Assembly (NCBI RefSeq): GCF_001941505.1 | Contig: NZ_CP009248.1 | Location: 868,001 to 932,000, forward strand | DNA: 64,000 bases | Source: Corynebacterium sphenisci DSM 44792 | GTDB lineage: Bacteria > Actinomycetota > Actinomycetes > Mycobacteriales > Mycobacteriaceae | Direction: 5' to 3' | Shown: positions 1 through 10,645 of the stretch, piece by piece | Layout: the number at the start of each line of letters is the position of its first letter | Position numbering within the stretch: position 1 is the first letter of the stretch | The notes under the pieces: model-generated | Databases searched by the model: none | Told to the model about the DNA's origin: nothing | The model's input: the letters and a program-made list of their open reading frames with translations, nothing else | Translations under genes and position numbers: made by a program

Positions 1-535
1 GCTGCGCGATCCGCAGGTAGTCGTCGACGACCATGTCGGTGAGCGCCCAGAGCACCCCGGCGGGGCCGGGCCGGAGCAGCTCCGGGTCCGCGTCCACCCG
101 GTGCTGCAGCCGGCGCAGGTCCTCCCGGGAGGCCCCGCCGCGGATGGTGATCACGTAGTCCGCGCCGAGCACCACCAGCAGCTGGCCGGTGCGGATCTTC
201 TCGTTCTCGTCGCCGTCGAGGCCCTCGGGGGAGTACTGCACGGTGCGCAGCACGTACACCAGGTGATCCTCGTGGACCTCCACCCGGGGCCGCTGCCGGG
301 CGGTGAGCGCGTCCTCCACGGTGAGCTCGTCGAGGCCGTAGACCTCGGCGACGGCGTCCATCGCCGCGGCGGTGGGCCGGGACAGCGACAGCCAGGCGAA
401 GCCCTCCCCGGTCTCCCGGACGTGCGCCAGGGCGCGGCGGTGATCCCAGCGCCCGGGCAGGCGCAGCCCGTCGCGGTAGACCGCGCAATCGCGGGTGGCC
501 TCATCGGCCGGGATGGGGCGTCCGGTCCGGTCCAC
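1..535 (-). CDS. corA: CorA family Mg2+/Co2+ channel, N-terminal part (gene runs off the window)
   Basis: Minus-strand gene cut by the left edge; 178 residues are visible. They match the cytoplasmic N-terminal domain of CorA: an opening beta-rich part, then the family pattern around DELTVEDAL, RPRVEVHEDHLVYVL and a stretch ending in RLQHRVDADPELL. The C-terminal membrane helices with the GMN motif lie outside the window, so pore features cannot be checked. CorA proteins form pentameric inner-membrane Mg2+ channels. I chose the GTG at 535 because AGGAGG lies just upstream at a good distance and the similarity begins nearby. No ATG fits better. Confidence 0.85.
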   Translation of the reverse strand, partial: MDRTGRPIPADEATRDCAVYRDGLRLPGRWDHRRALAHVRETGEGFAWLSLSRPTAAAMDAVAEVYGLDELTVEDALTARQRPRVEVHEDHLVYVLRTVQYSPEGLDGDENEKIRTGQLLVVLGADYVITIRGGASREDLRRLQHRVDADPELLRPGPAGVLWALTDMVVDDYLRIAQ

Positions 536-637
536 CGGGTCCTCCTGCGGGTAGCCTGGGCGGGGAACGGGGCGGCGCGGACGCCGCCCGGAAGCCGGCA
601 GCCGCGCCCGTGCGGGGCGGGGAAGGGTGGTGCGCTG

Positions 638-1402
638 ATGCGGTGGCGGCGGATGCCGGCGACGTGGGGGATGCTACGCGACCGGCGGGGCGGGCCCGGG
701 CGGTTCCGGCGCCGGCGCACCCGGCCGGGGGCGGCGCGGGTGCCGGCGGCGCTCGCCGCGGCGGCGCTGGCCCTGGCCGGCTGCGCCGCGGAGCCGGGCC
801 CGGAGCGGCCGGCCGCGCAGGCGGGCGCGGCCCTGGTGGCCCAGGATCCCGCGGTGGTGGAGCAGCGGGTGCTCGGCGAGGTCTACGCCGGGGCCTTCGG
901 CCGGGTGGGCCGGGCGGCGCGCACCACCCCGGTGGCCCTGCCCGACCGGGTCGCCGCGGTGCGCGCCGGGGCGGCGACGGTGGGCTTCGGCTGCACCGGG
1001 GAGCTGCTCCGGCTGCTGGACCCGGCCACCGCCGCGGAGCTGCACGCCGAGTACGCCGCCGTCGACGACCCGGCCAAGGAGCGCGATCCCGGGTGGCGGG
1101 ACCGGACGTACGCGGCGATGTCCGCGGCGCTGCCCGGGGAGGTGATGGCCACCGATCCCTCCAACGCGATCGCCTGCACCTGGCTGGGCGAGGCCGAGGC
1201 CGGCTACCTGCCGCAGCATCTGGTGCCCTTCTACCGCAAACCGGCCCTGGATCGGCGCCAGCGGGTGGAGGTGCTCAACCGGGTCGCCGGGTCCATCTCC
1301 ACGGGGGAGGTCGCGGAGCTGGTCGCCGAGGTCGACGCGGGGGCGGAGCCGGCGGCGGTGGCCGGGCGCTGGCTGGGCGCCAGCCGCTTCGCCACCGGCT
1401 GA
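638..1402 (+). CDS. Predicted lipoprotein, possibly a short OpuAC/ProX-like solute-binding protein
   Basis: 254 residues. The arginine-rich N-terminus leads into an Ala/Leu stretch ending in LALAGC, a lipobox with Cys49, so the mature protein should be membrane-anchored on the outer face. The C-terminal half (ATDPSNAIACTW, then VLNRVAGSISTGEVAELVAEVD and GRWL) resembles the end of glycine-betaine/choline binding proteins of the OpuAC family, including the helix that closes those proteins. It is shorter than usual (about 300) and no permease or ATPase gene is adjacent, so a transport role is uncertain. ATGs at 653 and 671 are in frame; the latter would give a more usual signal-peptide length (Cys38). 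Confidence 0.6.
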   Translation: MRWRRMPATWGMLRDRRGGPGRFRRRRTRPGAARVPAALAAAALALAGCAAEPGPERPAAQAGAALVAQDPAVVEQRVLGEVYAGAFGRVGRAARTTPVALPDRVAAVRAGAATVGFGCTGELLRLLDPATAAELHAEYAAVDDPAKERDPGWRDRTYAAMSAALPGEVMATDPSNAIACTWLGEAEAGYLPQHLVPFYRKPALDRRQRVEVLNRVAGSISTGEVAELVAEVDAGAEPAAVAGRWLGASRFATG

Positions 1403-1445
1403 ACCGGCCCCGGGGACCGGAGTACGTGCGGGCGAATTAATGATT

Positions 1446-1457
1446 ACGTCCGGACGT
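1446..1457. promoter_or_regulatory. 12-bp perfect palindrome upstream of kmtR-like gene
   Basis: ACGTCCGGACGT is a perfect palindrome 65 bp upstream of the regulator start codon, in an otherwise featureless spacer. ArsR-family sensors often repress their own gene from such sites, so it could be an operator, but the position is upstream of where the core promoter should lie. Confidence 0.3.
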
Positions 1458-1510
1458 GCTTTCCCGCTCGGGTGCCCGGACCCGGGCCGGGAGGTGCGCT
1501 TTTGTCATGC

Positions 1511-1522
1511 TAGGCTTGGCTC
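1511..1522 (+). promoter_or_regulatory. Leaderless -10 hexamer for the kmtR-like gene
   Basis: TAGGCT (1511-1516) fits the actinobacterial -10 pattern TANNNT and ends 6 nt before the ATG. No Shine-Dalgarno sequence is present, so transcription probably starts at or next to the start codon. Confidence 0.6.
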
Positions 1523-1909
1523 ATGCAGGATTTCGCGCCAGTCTCCGATGATGAGCTCTGGGAACTCCATGAGGATTCCCTGAACCCCGACTCCCCGTAC
1601 ATCGAGATCGCCGTGGAGGTGTTCTCGATGCTCGCGGACATGACCCGGGTGCGCATCGTGCTGGCCCTGCGCGACGGGGAGCTGCCGGTCGGCGAACTCG
1701 CCTGCCGGGTGGGCAAGACGCCCACCTCGGTGTCCCAGCACCTGGCGAAGCTGCGCATGGCCCGGATGGTCACCGCCCGCCAGGAGGGCACCCGGGTGTT
1801 CTACTCGCTGCAGGACGAGCATGCCGCGAACCTGGTGATCCAGGCCATCTACCAGGCCGAGCACGCCATCGACGGGGACCACCCGCCGCATCAGCGCCCC
1901 CGGCGCTGA
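1523..1909 (+). CDS. kmtR: ArsR/SmtB family metal-responsive repressor, KmtR-like
   Basis: 128 residues with a winged-helix DNA-binding domain. The stretch EVFSMLADMTRVRIVLAL, then GELACRVGKTPTSVSQHLAKL and FYSLQDEHAANLVIQAIYQAEH, follows the mycobacterial Ni/Co sensor KmtR closely. The His/Asp/Glu-rich tail (EHAIDGDHPPH) supplies candidate metal ligands at the alpha5 and C-terminal sites. Such proteins leave DNA when metal binds and so switch on efflux. In mycobacteria the regulated partner is a cation-diffusion facilitator; no such gene is adjacent here, so the target must be elsewhere or the protein controls only itself. The start is fixed by the leaderless promoter; there is no competing start. 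Confidence 0.85.
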   Translation: MQDFAPVSDDELWELHEDSLNPDSPYIEIAVEVFSMLADMTRVRIVLALRDGELPVGELACRVGKTPTSVSQHLAKLRMARMVTARQEGTRVFYSLQDEHAANLVIQAIYQAEHAIDGDHPPHQRPRR

Positions 1910-1947
1910 ACCCCCGTCGCGCCGGCGGCGATCCGCGCCCCCGACCG

Positions 1948-1965
1948 GCCCCCGCCGGCGGGGGC
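1948..1965 (+). terminator. Hairpin downstream of kmtR
   Basis: GCCCCCGCC directly followed by GGCGGGGGC gives 9-bp self-complementary arms 39 nt after the kmtR stop. There is no T-run, as is common for actinobacterial terminators. Confidence 0.4.
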
Positions 1966-2785
1966 GCAGCCGATCCCGGGGGCGCCGCCGACCGGATCGC
2001 GCGGGATCCGCGCCTCCCCGTCGGCGGCCCCGCCGGGGCCGCCGGCGCGCCCGGCGCGGGGGATCGCCGAGCCGGACCCGGACGTGATCCTCTCGGCGAC
2101 GCTGCGCCGGGAGGAGCCCCGCCCGCGGCCGGCGGGGATCGCGCCGACCATCCTCGCCGGGGCCGCCGGGGCGACCCGGAAGGGGAACCCGCGCCCGGTC
2201 GGCGAGGTCGCCGGCCGGCCGGAGGCGGTCGAGGGGCGGGACGCCGGCCTCGAGGGGCGGGCCACGCGCATCGGCGAGCGGGTGCGGGGATGCCGGGCGC
2301 CCACCCGCCGCGGGCCACGCCCCCCGGCACCGTTCACGAGGGGGATGACGGGAGCCGGGCGTCCGCGGTCGGCGGCCACGGCGCCCACGGGGTCCTCGAC
2401 GACGTCGCCGAGACCCCCGGAGTTGACCCCGAATAGGGGGAGGCGAACCTCATTAGCGGATTGATTCGCTAGTCTAACCGTCGTCGCGTCAGTCATAGCG
2501 CGGCACGCTAGAAATCCTCCTGCTGGATCCCCGTCGGAGGGCGCCCCGGCGCCCCACCGGCGGGGTTCCTGCATGTCCACGGGGTCAGCCCGTCCGCGAT
2601 ACCCTGCCCCGCGTCCCCGGCGCGCACCGTGATCCGCGATATTGCGGCGAACGGCGTCCCCCGCGTTCGGCCGCCCGCTCGCACCGCCCCCGGGGGCGCG
2701 CCGAGGGACGCGCTCCCCCGGCGGCCCGCGCCTGCCGAACCCGGGGGCGTCCCCGGGTGCGGCGGGGCCCCGGTGGACGGCCGCC

Positions 2786-2813
2786 GGCCCCGACGCCGGA
2801 TGGCGTCGGGGCC
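2786..2813 (-). terminator. odhA terminator hairpin
   Basis: Perfect 12-bp stem (GGCCCCGACGCC with GGCGTCGGGGCC) closed by a GGAT tetraloop, 26 nt downstream of the odhA stop. No U-tract follows on the minus strand. Confidence 0.7.
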
Positions 2814-2838
2814 GGGGAGCGCGGGGCCGGGGGAGGGG

Positions 2839-5800
2839 CTACTCGAAGGCCTGCTCGAGCAGCGCCTTCTCCTCCATGGCGTGCACCTTGGCCACGCCGG
2901 TGGCGGTGGAGGACTGGGCGCGGCGGGACACCCGGGTCAGCGGGGGCAGGTCCGGCAGCAGCTCGGGCAGCTGCAGGGCCAGGAAGGGCCAGGGGCCCTG
3001 GTTGGCCGGCTCATCCTGCACCCAGCGCAGCTCGGCGTCCGGGTACTGCTCGAGCACCGTCCGCAGCCGGTTGTGCGGCACCGGGTGCAGCTGCTCCAGG
3101 CGGACGATGGCCACGTCCTCGCGGCCGTCGGCCTCCTTCTTCTTCGCCAGCTCCCAGTAGATCTTGCCGGAGCACAGCAGCACCGTGGTCACCTTCGACC
3201 GGTCCGCGCCCTCGGCGAAGGCCGGGTCGTCGATGACCGACTCGAACTTGGCGGTCTCGGTGAAGTCCGCCACCGCGGACACCGCCGCCTTGTTGCGCAG
3301 CATCGACTTCGGGGTGAACACCACCAGCGGGCGGTGCAGATCCGACAGGGCGTGCCGGCGCAGCAGGTGGAAGTAGTTCGCCGGCTCCGAGGGCTGGGCC
3401 ACGGTGAAGGAGCCCTCCGCGCACAGCTGCAGGAAACGCTCGATGCGCGCCGAGGAGTGGTCCGGGCCCTGGCCCTCGTAGCCGTGCGGCAGCAGCAGCA
3501 CCAGCTTGGAGGTCTGCCCCCACTTCGCCTCGCCGGAGGAGACGTACTGGTCGATGATGGTCTGCGCGCCGTTGGCGAAGTCGCCGAACTGCGCCTCCCA
3601 GAGCACCATCGCCTCCGGGTTGCCCAGGGTGTAGCCGTACTCGAAGCCCATGCCCGCGTACTCGGTGAGCGCCGAGTTGTAGGTCATGAACCGGCCGCCG
3701 CGGCCGGCGTCGCGGGCGTAGGCGTCCAGCGGGTTGTACTCCTCCGCGGTCTCCGGGTCCACCAGCACGGCGTGCCGCTGGGTGAAGGTGCCGCGGCGGA
3801 CGTCCTCGCCGGCCAGGCGCACGATTCGGCCGTCGGCGGCGATGGAGCCCAGGGCGAGCAGCTCCGCGGTGGCCCAGTCCACGTTGCCGGACTTGACCAT
3901 CTCCGCGCGCTGCGCGGCGACCTTGCGGATCCGCTTGTGGATGGTGAAGCCCTCCGGCGGGTTGCCGTAGTACTCGCCCATCTCCACGAGGGTGGCCCGG
4001 TCCACGTTGGTCTCCAGGCCATGCGGCAGCGGCTGCGAGGAGGCGATGCCGGTCTGGTCGCCGGGGTGCGCCCCCTCGGCGGCGCGCACCTCGTTGAACA
4101 CCGACTCCATCTGGTCGTGGAAGTCGCGGCGGGCGGCCTCGGCCTCCTCCTCTGAGAGATCCCCGCGGCCGATCAGGTCCTCGGTGTACTGGGCGCGCAC
4201 GCCCTCCTTGCCGTCGATGACGTCGTACATCAGCGGCTGGGTGATCGAGGGGTCGTCGGCCTCGTTGTGCCCGCGGCGGCGGTAGCAGACCAGGTCGATG
4301 AACACGTCCTTGCCGAAGCGGTTGCGGTACTCCACGGCCAGCTGGGCCACCCACACCAGCGCCTCCGGGTCATCGCCGTTGACGTGGAACACCGGGCAGC
4401 CGTAGGCCTTGGCGAGGTCCGTGCAGTAGTAGGAGGAGCGCCCGGAGTCGGGGGCGGTGGTGAAGCCGATCTGGTTGTTCACCACGATGTTGATGGTGCC
4501 GCCGACCTTGTAGCCGCGCAGGTCCATCAGGTTGAGGGTCTCCTGCACGATGCCGAGGCCGGCGAAGGCGGCGTCGCCGTGCAGCAGCACCGGCATCACC
4601 GAGTAGCCCTCCTCGCCCTTGTCCAGCAGATCCTGCTTGGCGCGGGCCAGGCCCTCCACCACCGGGTTGACCGCCTCCAGGTGGGAGGGGTTGGCGGTGA
4701 GGGTGACGTCGATCTCGCCCTCGCCGAACATCTGGATATGCCGGCCGGTGGTGCCCAGGTGGTACTTCACGTCCCCGGAGCCGCCCGGCTGGGCCGGGTC
4801 CATGTTGCCCTCGAACTCGGTGAAGATCTGGGACAGCGGCTTGCCCACGATATTGGCGAGCACGTTGAGCCGGCCGCGGTGCGGCATGCCGATGACCACC
4901 TCGTCGAGGCCGGCGCCGGCGGCGGTGTCGATCGCGGCGTCCATCATCGGGATCAGGCCCTCGGCGCCCTCCAGGGAGAAGCGCTTCTGGCCGACGTACT
5001 TGGTCTGCAGGAAGTTCTCGAAGGCCTCCGCGGCGTTGAGCTTCTGCAGGATGTACTTCTGCTCGGCGTTGGTGGGCTTGGGCTGGCCGCCCTCCAGGCG
5101 GTCCTGCAGCCACTCCCGCTCATCGGCGTCGAGGATGTGCATGTACTCGGTGCCGACCTTGAGGCAGTAGGCGTTGCGCAGCCGGGAGAGCACCTCGCGC
5201 AGGGTCATCGACTCCTTGCCGCCGAAGCCGCCCACGTTGAAGGTGCGGTCGTAGTCCCACAGGCTCAGCCCGTGGGTGGCGATGTCCAGGTCCCGGTGGT
5301 CCGGGATCTGGGAGCCGGGGGCGTGGAAGCGCAGCGGGTCGATGTCGGCGAGCAGGTGCCCGCGCATCCGGTAGGCCTCGATGAGGCGCATCACCCGGGT
5401 GTTCTTGTCGATCCCGGTGTTGGGGTAGTCCTGCGCCCAGCGCACCGGGGTGTAGGGCACGTTCATCGAGGTGAAGATGTGATCCCAGAACTTGTCGTCC
5501 ACCAGCAGGGTGCTCATGGTGCGCAGGAACTCGCCGGATTCGGCGCCCTGGATGATCCGGTGGTCGTAGGTGGAGGTGATGGTCACCAGCTTGCCCACGC
5601 CCAGTTCGGCGAGCCGGTCCGCGGAGGCGCCGGCGAACTCGGCGGGGTAGTCCATGGAGCCGACGCCGATGATCGCGCCCTGGCCCTTGGTCAGCCGCGG
5701 CACCGAGTGCCGGGTGCCGATGCCGCCGGGGTTGGTCAGCGAGATGGTCACCCCGGAGAAGTCCTTGCCGGTGAGCTTGCCCTGCCGGGCGCGGGTGACG

Positions 5801-6552
5801 ATGTCCTCGTAGGCGTCCACGAACTCGCGGAAGGACAGGGTCTCGCATTCCCGGATCGCGGCGACCACCAGGGCGCGGGAGCCGTCCTTGCCGGGCATGT
5901 CGATGGCCAGGCCCAGGTTGATGTGCTCCGGGGTGACGATGGTCGGCTTGCCGTCGACCACCGCGTAGGAGTTGTTCATGTCCGGGTGCAGCATCACCGC
6001 CTTGACCATCGCGTAGCCGATGATGTGCGTGAAGGAGATCTTGCCGCCGCGGGCGCGGGCCAGCTGGTCGTTGACCAGGGCCCGGTTCTCGAACATCAGC
6101 CGGGCGGGCATGTCCCGCACGCTGGTCGCGGTGGGGATCTCCAGGGAGATGTCCATGTTCTTCGCGATCGCCTTGGCCACGCCCTTCAGCTGGGCCTGGC
6201 CGGCCTCGGGGGCCTCGGCCTTGGCGGCCTTGGCCATCGGGGAGGCCTTGGCCTTCGGCTTCGCCGGGGCCTGCGGGCTGGTCTTGGGCTCCGGGCCCTT
6301 CGCCGGGCGGCGGCCGGTCCGCTCGGCCTCGGCGGCGGTGGCGGCGGCCCGCTTGGCCAGCGGCGCCGGGTCGGCGGCGGAGGTCGGGGCCTTCGCGCCG
6401 GTGGCGGAGCGTGCTGCGACATCGGCGGCCGAGGTGTTCCGGGTGAAGTAATCCCGCCACTCCTCGTCGACGGATTGGGGATCCTTCTTGAACCGCTGGA
6501 AGATCTCGTCGACCAGCCACTCGTTCTGTCCGAAGCTCATGTCGCTGCTCAC
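2839..6552 (-). CDS. odhA: 2-oxoglutarate dehydrogenase, fused E2-E1 (OdhA/Kgd type)
   Basis: About 1237 residues, the size of corynebacterial OdhA. It catalyses the decarboxylating step of the TCA cycle at 2-oxoglutarate with succinyl transfer, in a supercomplex with E2 (AceF) and Lpd. Order: an N-terminal helix ([13 protein letters not shown]), an Ala/Lys/Pro-rich linker, an E2-type acyltransferase core without a lipoyl domain ([20 protein letters not shown] through [17 protein letters not shown]), then the thiamine-diphosphate E1 part ([18 protein letters not shown] and [10 protein letters not shown]) and the C-terminal transketolase-like region ([21 protein letters not shown]). I chose GTG at 6552 because the protein then begins VSSDMSFGQ, as in relatives. 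ATG at 6540 or 6570 is possible; no start has a strong ribosome site. It lies 106 bp after the ABC exporter. Confidence 0.95.
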   Translation of the reverse strand: MSSDMSFGQNEWLVDEIFQRFKKDPQSVDEEWRDYFTRNTSAADVAARSATGAKAPTSAADPAPLAKRAAATAAEAERTGRRPAKGPEPKTSPQAPAKPKAKASPMAKAAKAEAPEAGQAQLKGVAKAIAKNMDISLEIPTATSVRDMPARLMFENRALVNDQLARARGGKISFTHIIGYAMVKAVMLHPDMNNSYAVVDGKPTIVTPEHINLGLAIDMPGKDGSRALVVAAIRECETLSFREFVDAYEDIVTRARQGKLTGKDFSGVTISLTNPGGIGTRHSVPRLTKGQGAIIGVGSMDYPAEFAGASADRLAELGVGKLVTITSTYDHRIIQGAESGEFLRTMSTLLVDDKFWDHIFTSMNVPYTPVRWAQDYPNTGIDKNTRVMRLIEAYRMRGHLLADIDPLRFHAPGSQIPDHRDLDIATHGLSLWDYDRTFNVGGFGGKESMTLREVLSRLRNAYCLKVGTEYMHILDADEREWLQDRLEGGQPKPTNAEQKYILQKLNAAEAFENFLQTKYVGQKRFSLEGAEGLIPMMDAAIDTAAGAGLDEVVIGMPHRGRLNVLANIVGKPLSQIFTEFEGNMDPAQPGGSGDVKYHLGTTGRHIQMFGEGEIDVTLTANPSHLEAVNPVVEGLARAKQDLLDKGEEGYSVMPVLLHGDAAFAGLGIVQETLNLMDLRGYKVGGTINIVVNNQIGFTTAPDSGRSSYYCTDLAKAYGCPVFHVNGDDPEALVWVAQLAVEYRNRFGKDVFIDLVCYRRRGHNEADDPSITQPLMYDVIDGKEGVRAQYTEDLIGRGDLSEEEAEAARRDFHDQMESVFNEVRAAEGAHPGDQTGIASSQPLPHGLETNVDRATLVEMGEYYGNPPEGFTIHKRIRKVAAQRAEMVKSGNVDWATAELLALGSIAADGRIVRLAGEDVRRGTFTQRHAVLVDPETAEEYNPLDAYARDAGRGGRFMTYNSALTEYAGMGFEYGYTLGNPEAMVLWEAQFGDFANGAQTIIDQYVSSGEAKWGQTSKLVLLLPHGYEGQGPDHSSARIERFLQLCAEGSFTVAQPSEPANYFHLLRRHALSDLHRPLVVFTPKSMLRNKAAVSAVADFTETAKFESVIDDPAFAEGADRSKVTTVLLCSGKIYWELAKKKEADGREDVAIVRLEQLHPVPHNRLRTVLEQYPDAELRWVQDEPANQGPWPFLALQLPELLPDLPPLTRVSRRAQSSTATGVAKVHAMEEKALLEQAFE

Positions 6553-6658
6553 GGCAGGGTCTCGCCTCATTTCATCTCTAGGTTTCGTCGGTGAGGGGCG
6601 TGCGCGTGGGCGGCGCGCGGCGTCCCCGCGGCCGGGGGGTTTGCTATTCCACACAAGA

Positions 6659-9600
6659 CTAGTCGCTGGAACACCGTTCCTCCACGCCCGTTCCTCCGCC
6701 ATGGTACGTCTTCCACAGCGCGGCGTAGCGACCGCCCGCGGCGAGCAGCTCCCGGTGTGAACCCTGTTCGCGGATTCGGCCGCCGTCGATGACCAGGATC
6801 CGGTCCGCCGCGGCGGCGGTGGCCAGCCGGTGCGCCACGATCACGCTGGTCCGGCGGCCGGCGGCGCGGCCGGCGGCGTCGAGGATGGCGTGCTCGGTGG
6901 CCGGGTCCAGGGTGGCGGTGGCCTCGTCGAGCAGCAGCAGCTGCGGATCCGGCATCTCCGCCCGGGCCAGGGCGATGAGCTGGCGCTGCCCGGAGGAGAG
7001 GTTGCGGCCCCGTTCGCCCACCGGGGCGCGGAAGCCGCCGGGGATGGCGGCGATGGCGCCGAGCGCGCCGACCCGGCGGGCCGCCTCGGTCACCGCCGCC
7101 TCATCGGCGTCGGGCACCCCGTAGGCGATGTTGGAGGCGATGGTGCCGTGGAAGAGGTGCGCCTCCTGCGGCACGTAGCCCAGGGTGCGCCGCCAGTCGC
7201 GCAGCGGGAAGCCGCGGATGTCCGCGCCGTCGGCGCGCACCGCCCCGGCGGTGGGGTCGTGGAAGCGGGCGAGCAGTTTCACCACCGTGGATTTGCCGGC
7301 CCCGGTGGGCCCGACCAGGGCGACGGTCTCCCCGGGGGCGATGGCCAGGTCCAGTTCCGCGAGCACCGCGGCGGCCTCCCCGTAGCGGAAGCCCACCGCG
7401 TCGAGCCGGATCTCCCCGGCCGCGGCGGCCGCGGCCCCGGTGCGGGTGCCGTGGTCGGGCACCGTGGAGCCGGTGGCCAGCAGATCGGAGATCCGGGCCA
7501 GGCCCACGGTGGCCTGCTGGTAGCCGTCGAAGACCTGGGAGAGGGTCTGCACCGGGCCGAAGAGCATGCCCAGGTAGAGGGTGAAGCTCACCAGCACCCC
7601 GGCGGTGGCGGTGCCCTCGGCGATATGGGCCGCGCCCACCCCCAGCACCGCGGCGGTGGTGAGATCGGCGATCAGGTTGATCCCGGGGAAGAAGGTGGCC
7701 ACCGCGCCCTGGGCGCGCAGCCGCAGCCGGCGGTAGGCGTCGGAGCCGGCGGCGAAGGCGGCCTCCACCGCGGCGGTGCGGTGGTGCATCTGGGAGTTGC
7801 GCAGCCCGCCGACGGCCTCCTGGAAGTCGGCGTTGACGGTGGAGATCTGCTCCCGGGCCCGGGTGTAGAGCCGGCTGGAGATCCGGCGGAAGCCGATCGT
7901 GGCGGCGGTGACCGCGGGCAGCGCGAGCAGCGCCACCACGGACAGGCCCGGGTCCACGGCGACCAGCATCGCGGCGACCCCGAAGAGGGTGAACACCGCG
8001 GTGATGCCCTGGGCCACCCCGGTCTGCAGGAAGGTGGACAGCGCGTCGATGTCCGTGGTCATCCGGGTCATGATCCGCCCGGAGCGCTGGGTCTCGTAGT
8101 AGTCCAGTGCCAGGGACTGCAGATGCCGGAAGGAGCGCACCCGCAGCAGGTAGAGCAGCCGTTCCCCGGTGCGGGCGGTGAGGATCCCGGTGGCCCGGCC
8201 GGCGGCCCAGCCCACCGCGACGATGGCCAGCCCGGCAACCGAGGCCCAGGCGATTACCTCGGGCCGGCCGGCGACCACGCCCCGGTCCACCACCGCCCCG
8301 ACGAGCAGCGGGAAGGCCAGGTCCACCCCGGCGGCGACGAGCAGCAGGGCGACCACCCCGGCGATCAGCCCGGGCACCCGGCGCAGCAGCAGCGCCAGGG
8401 TGAAGGGCCGGTCCACCGGCAGCGTGGCGGGGACGATCCCGGGATCCTCGGCGGCCTCCGGCAGCGCCCGGATCCGGGCGGCCAGCTCGGGGGTGGCGGG
8501 GGTGGCCAGCATCGCCGCGCCGACCCCGCCCATGCCGCCGGGGCCGCCGCCCCGGTTGCCGGTGGGCCCGCCCCCGGTGGGCCGGATCTCCCCGGAGCCG
8601 CGGGGCCCGCGCGGCCCGCGGCGGGCGGCGGCCCGGGTCACCCGGTCGGCCTCGTCGAGGGCGGGGTCCTCCGCCGGGGGCCACAGCAGCGCCGGGTCCG
8701 GCTCCTCGGCGTCGGCCGGGTCGATGGTCAGCGGGGCGCCGCCGGCCTCGGCCCGCGCCGCCGCGGCGGCGCGGGCCCGGTCCCGCTCGGCGGGGGAGAG
8801 GTCCATCAGGGAGGCGAAGGCCGGCTTCCCGGCGAGCTCGGCGCGGGTGCCGTGGGCGGCGGGCCGGCCCCCGTCGAGGACCAGCACGTGATCGGCGCGG
8901 TCCAGGGTGGAGGAGCGGTGCGCGATGAGCACCACCGTGGTGTCCGCGTGCCGGGCGGCCAGGGCGTCGAAGATGGCGCGCTCGGTGCCGGAGTCGATGG
9001 CCGAGGTGGCGTCGTCCAGGACCAGCACCCGGGGCCGGGCGAGCAGCGCCCGGGCCAGGGCGATCCGCTGCCGCTGGCCCCCGGAGAGGGTCTGCCCGCG
9101 CTCCCCGATCGGGGTGTCCCAGCCCCGGGGCAGCTTGTCCAGGAAATCCACCCGGGCGTCCGCCGCGGCGGCGGCGACCTCCGCGTCGGCGGCGGTCCCG
9201 CCGGGGGCGCCCATGGCGATGTTCTCCCGGACGGTGCCGGAGACCAGCAGCGGCTCATCGGGCACCACGGTCACCGCCCGGCGCACCGCGTCCCCGGAGG
9301 CGGCGGCGAGGTCCACGGCCGCGCCGCCGGCGCCGACCAGCTCCACGGCGCCGGAGTCGGCGACGTGGAAGCGGGCGAGCAGCTCGGTGAGCACCGTCTT
9401 GCCCGAGCCCGGCGCCCCCACCACCGCCAGGGTGGAGCCGGCGGGCACCGTCACGGTCACCTCGTCGAGCAGCACGCGCCCGCCGCGGCGGTGCGTCACC
9501 CCGGTCAGCCGCAGGCCCAGCGGCCCCTCCGGGATCGGCGCCGGGTGCTCCGGGTCGGGGTGGTCCGGGCCGGTGTCGATGATCTCCTGCACCCGCTCCA

Positions 9601-10552
9601 CCGAGGCGGTGACCAGCTGCAGCGAGATCACCATGTTGGACACCAGCCGGGACAGCGCGGTGAGGGTGGTGAGGTAGGTGGCGAAGGCCACGAAGGTGCC
9701 CACCGTGATGTCCCCGCGCAGCGCCAGCGCCCCGCCGGCGGCGAGGTTGGCGACCAGGGACAGCTGCGGCAGGGACTGCAGGGCCGGCTGGAAGCGGGCG
9801 GCCATCCGGGCGGCGCGCAGCCGCAGCGCGTAGAGCCGGCGGCTGGCCGCGTCCAGGGCGGCGACCTCCCGGTCCTCCTGGGCGAAGGCCTTGACCACGC
9901 GCACCCCGGTGACGCACTCCTCCACGTGGGTGGCCACGTCGGCGGCCTGCTGCTGGGCGGTCCAGGTCGCCGCGTGCAGCGGCCCCCGGGAGCGGATGAT
10001 GATGGTCACCAGCACCGGCAGCACCGCGATCCCGACCAGGGTCAGCGGCACCGAGAGCATGAGCATCACCCCGAGGGTGAGCAGGATCTTCAGCATGGAG
10101 CCCAGGGTCAGCGGCAGGACCGCGAGGATCCCCTGGATGGCCTGCAGATCCGAGATGGAGCGGGAGACCACCTGGCCGGTGCGCATCCGGTCCAGGGCGG
10201 GCCCGTCCAGGCGCTGCAGGCTGCGCAGCAGGGCCACCCGCAGATCATGCTGCACGGCCAGGGAGAGCCGGCCGGAGTTGTAGCGGCGCACCCCCTGCAC
10301 CAGGGCCCGGGCGGTGGCGGTGGCGGCGAAGACCGCGATCACCGCGCCCACCGGGGGCAGCCCCGGCAGCCAGCCGGCGGCGGCGCCGCCGTCCCCGGCG
10401 CCGGTGGCCGCGTCGATGGCGTCGCGGGTGAGCAGCGGCAGCACCGTCTCCAGGCTGATCGCGGCGACCGTGGCGAGCACCACGAGGTAGAGGGCGCCGC
10501 GGTGGTCCAGGCAGCGCCGGCGCAGCACCAGCAGCGGGGTCGGGGGCTTCAC
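6659..10552 (-). CDS. ABC exporter with two TMD-NBD halves in one chain
   Basis: 1297 residues arranged TMD-NBD-TMD-NBD, so one polypeptide makes the whole exporter that is usually a dimer. NBD1 has Walker A GAPGSGKT near residue 380, signature LSGGQRQR and Walker [16 protein letters not shown]2 has Walker A GPTGAGKS near residue 1079, signature LSSGQRQL and Walker [16 protein letters not shown]1 has Asp where the catalytic Glu is expected and NBD2 has an altered signature; these two changes fall in the same composite ATP site, as in heterodimeric exporters with one degenerate site. A Gly/Pro-rich linker joins the halves around residue 670. The substrate is unknown (drug, lipid or peptide). 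The start is GTG at 10552, preceded by TAGGAT at 7 nt, which could be a -10 of a leaderless message or an AGGA ribosome site. Confidence 0.9.
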   Translation of the reverse strand: MKPPTPLLVLRRRCLDHRGALYLVVLATVAAISLETVLPLLTRDAIDAATGAGDGGAAAGWLPGLPPVGAVIAVFAATATARALVQGVRRYNSGRLSLAVQHDLRVALLRSLQRLDGPALDRMRTGQVVSRSISDLQAIQGILAVLPLTLGSMLKILLTLGVMLMLSVPLTLVGIAVLPVLVTIIIRSRGPLHAATWTAQQQAADVATHVEECVTGVRVVKAFAQEDREVAALDAASRRLYALRLRAARMAARFQPALQSLPQLSLVANLAAGGALALRGDITVGTFVAFATYLTTLTALSRLVSNMVISLQLVTASVERVQEIIDTGPDHPDPEHPAPIPEGPLGLRLTGVTHRRGGRVLLDEVTVTVPAGSTLAVVGAPGSGKTVLTELLARFHVADSGAVELVGAGGAAVDLAAASGDAVRRAVTVVPDEPLLVSGTVRENIAMGAPGGTAADAEVAAAAADARVDFLDKLPRGWDTPIGERGQTLSGGQRQRIALARALLARPRVLVLDDATSAIDSGTERAIFDALAARHADTTVVLIAHRSSTLDRADHVLVLDGGRPAAHGTRAELAGKPAFASLMDLSPAERDRARAAAAARAEAGGAPLTIDPADAEEPDPALLWPPAEDPALDEADRVTRAAARRGPRGPRGSGEIRPTGGGPTGNRGGGPGGMGGVGAAMLATPATPELAARIRALPEAAEDPGIVPATLPVDRPFTLALLLRRVPGLIAGVVALLLVAAGVDLAFPLLVGAVVDRGVVAGRPEVIAWASVAGLAIVAVGWAAGRATGILTARTGERLLYLLRVRSFRHLQSLALDYYETQRSGRIMTRMTTDIDALSTFLQTGVAQGITAVFTLFGVAAMLVAVDPGLSVVALLALPAVTAATIGFRRISSRLYTRAREQISTVNADFQEAVGGLRNSQMHHRTAAVEAAFAAGSDAYRRLRLRAQGAVATFFPGINLIADLTTAAVLGVGAAHIAEGTATAGVLVSFTLYLGMLFGPVQTLSQVFDGYQQATVGLARISDLLATGSTVPDHGTRTGAAAAAAGEIRLDAVGFRYGEAAAVLAELDLAIAPGETVALVGPTGAGKSTVVKLLARFHDPTAGAVRADGADIRGFPLRDWRRTLGYVPQEAHLFHGTIASNIAYGVPDADEAAVTEAARRVGALGAIAAIPGGFRAPVGERGRNLSSGQRQLIALARAEMPDPQLLLLDEATATLDPATEHAILDAAGRAAGRRTSVIVAHRLATAAAADRILVIDGGRIREQGSHRELLAAGGRYAALWKTYHGGGTGVEERCSSD

Positions 10553-10645
10553 GCAGGTAATCCTAATCGCCCGGGCGGGCGGGGTGCACCGGCGTTTCCC
10601 GCCGGCCGGGCGCCGGGCCCGGGCGCGCCGGCGGCCCCGGCCGCG

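Larger units (their letters stand above)
1910..2838. other. Gene-free G+C-rich stretch between kmtR and odhA
   Basis: 929 bp. Open frames exist on both strands but read as Pro/Arg/Ala/Gly-rich low-complexity protein with no recognisable motif or ribosome site, so I do not call them. Visible elements are the hairpin after kmtR (1948-1965), a TAGTCT hexamer (2470-2475) beside the imperfect palindrome TAGCG-N8-CGCTA (2454-2471), and the odhA terminator (2786-2813). The frame directly after the kmtR stop stays open for about 180 codons, which may be chance at this base composition or a decayed gene. Confidence 0.5.

Noticed and set aside
1891..2580. Open frames on both strands between kmtR and odhA
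   Set aside because: They read as Pro/Arg/Ala/Gly low complexity with no motif, no ribosome site and G+C-rich second codon positions, as expected of non-coding DNA at about 80% G+C.
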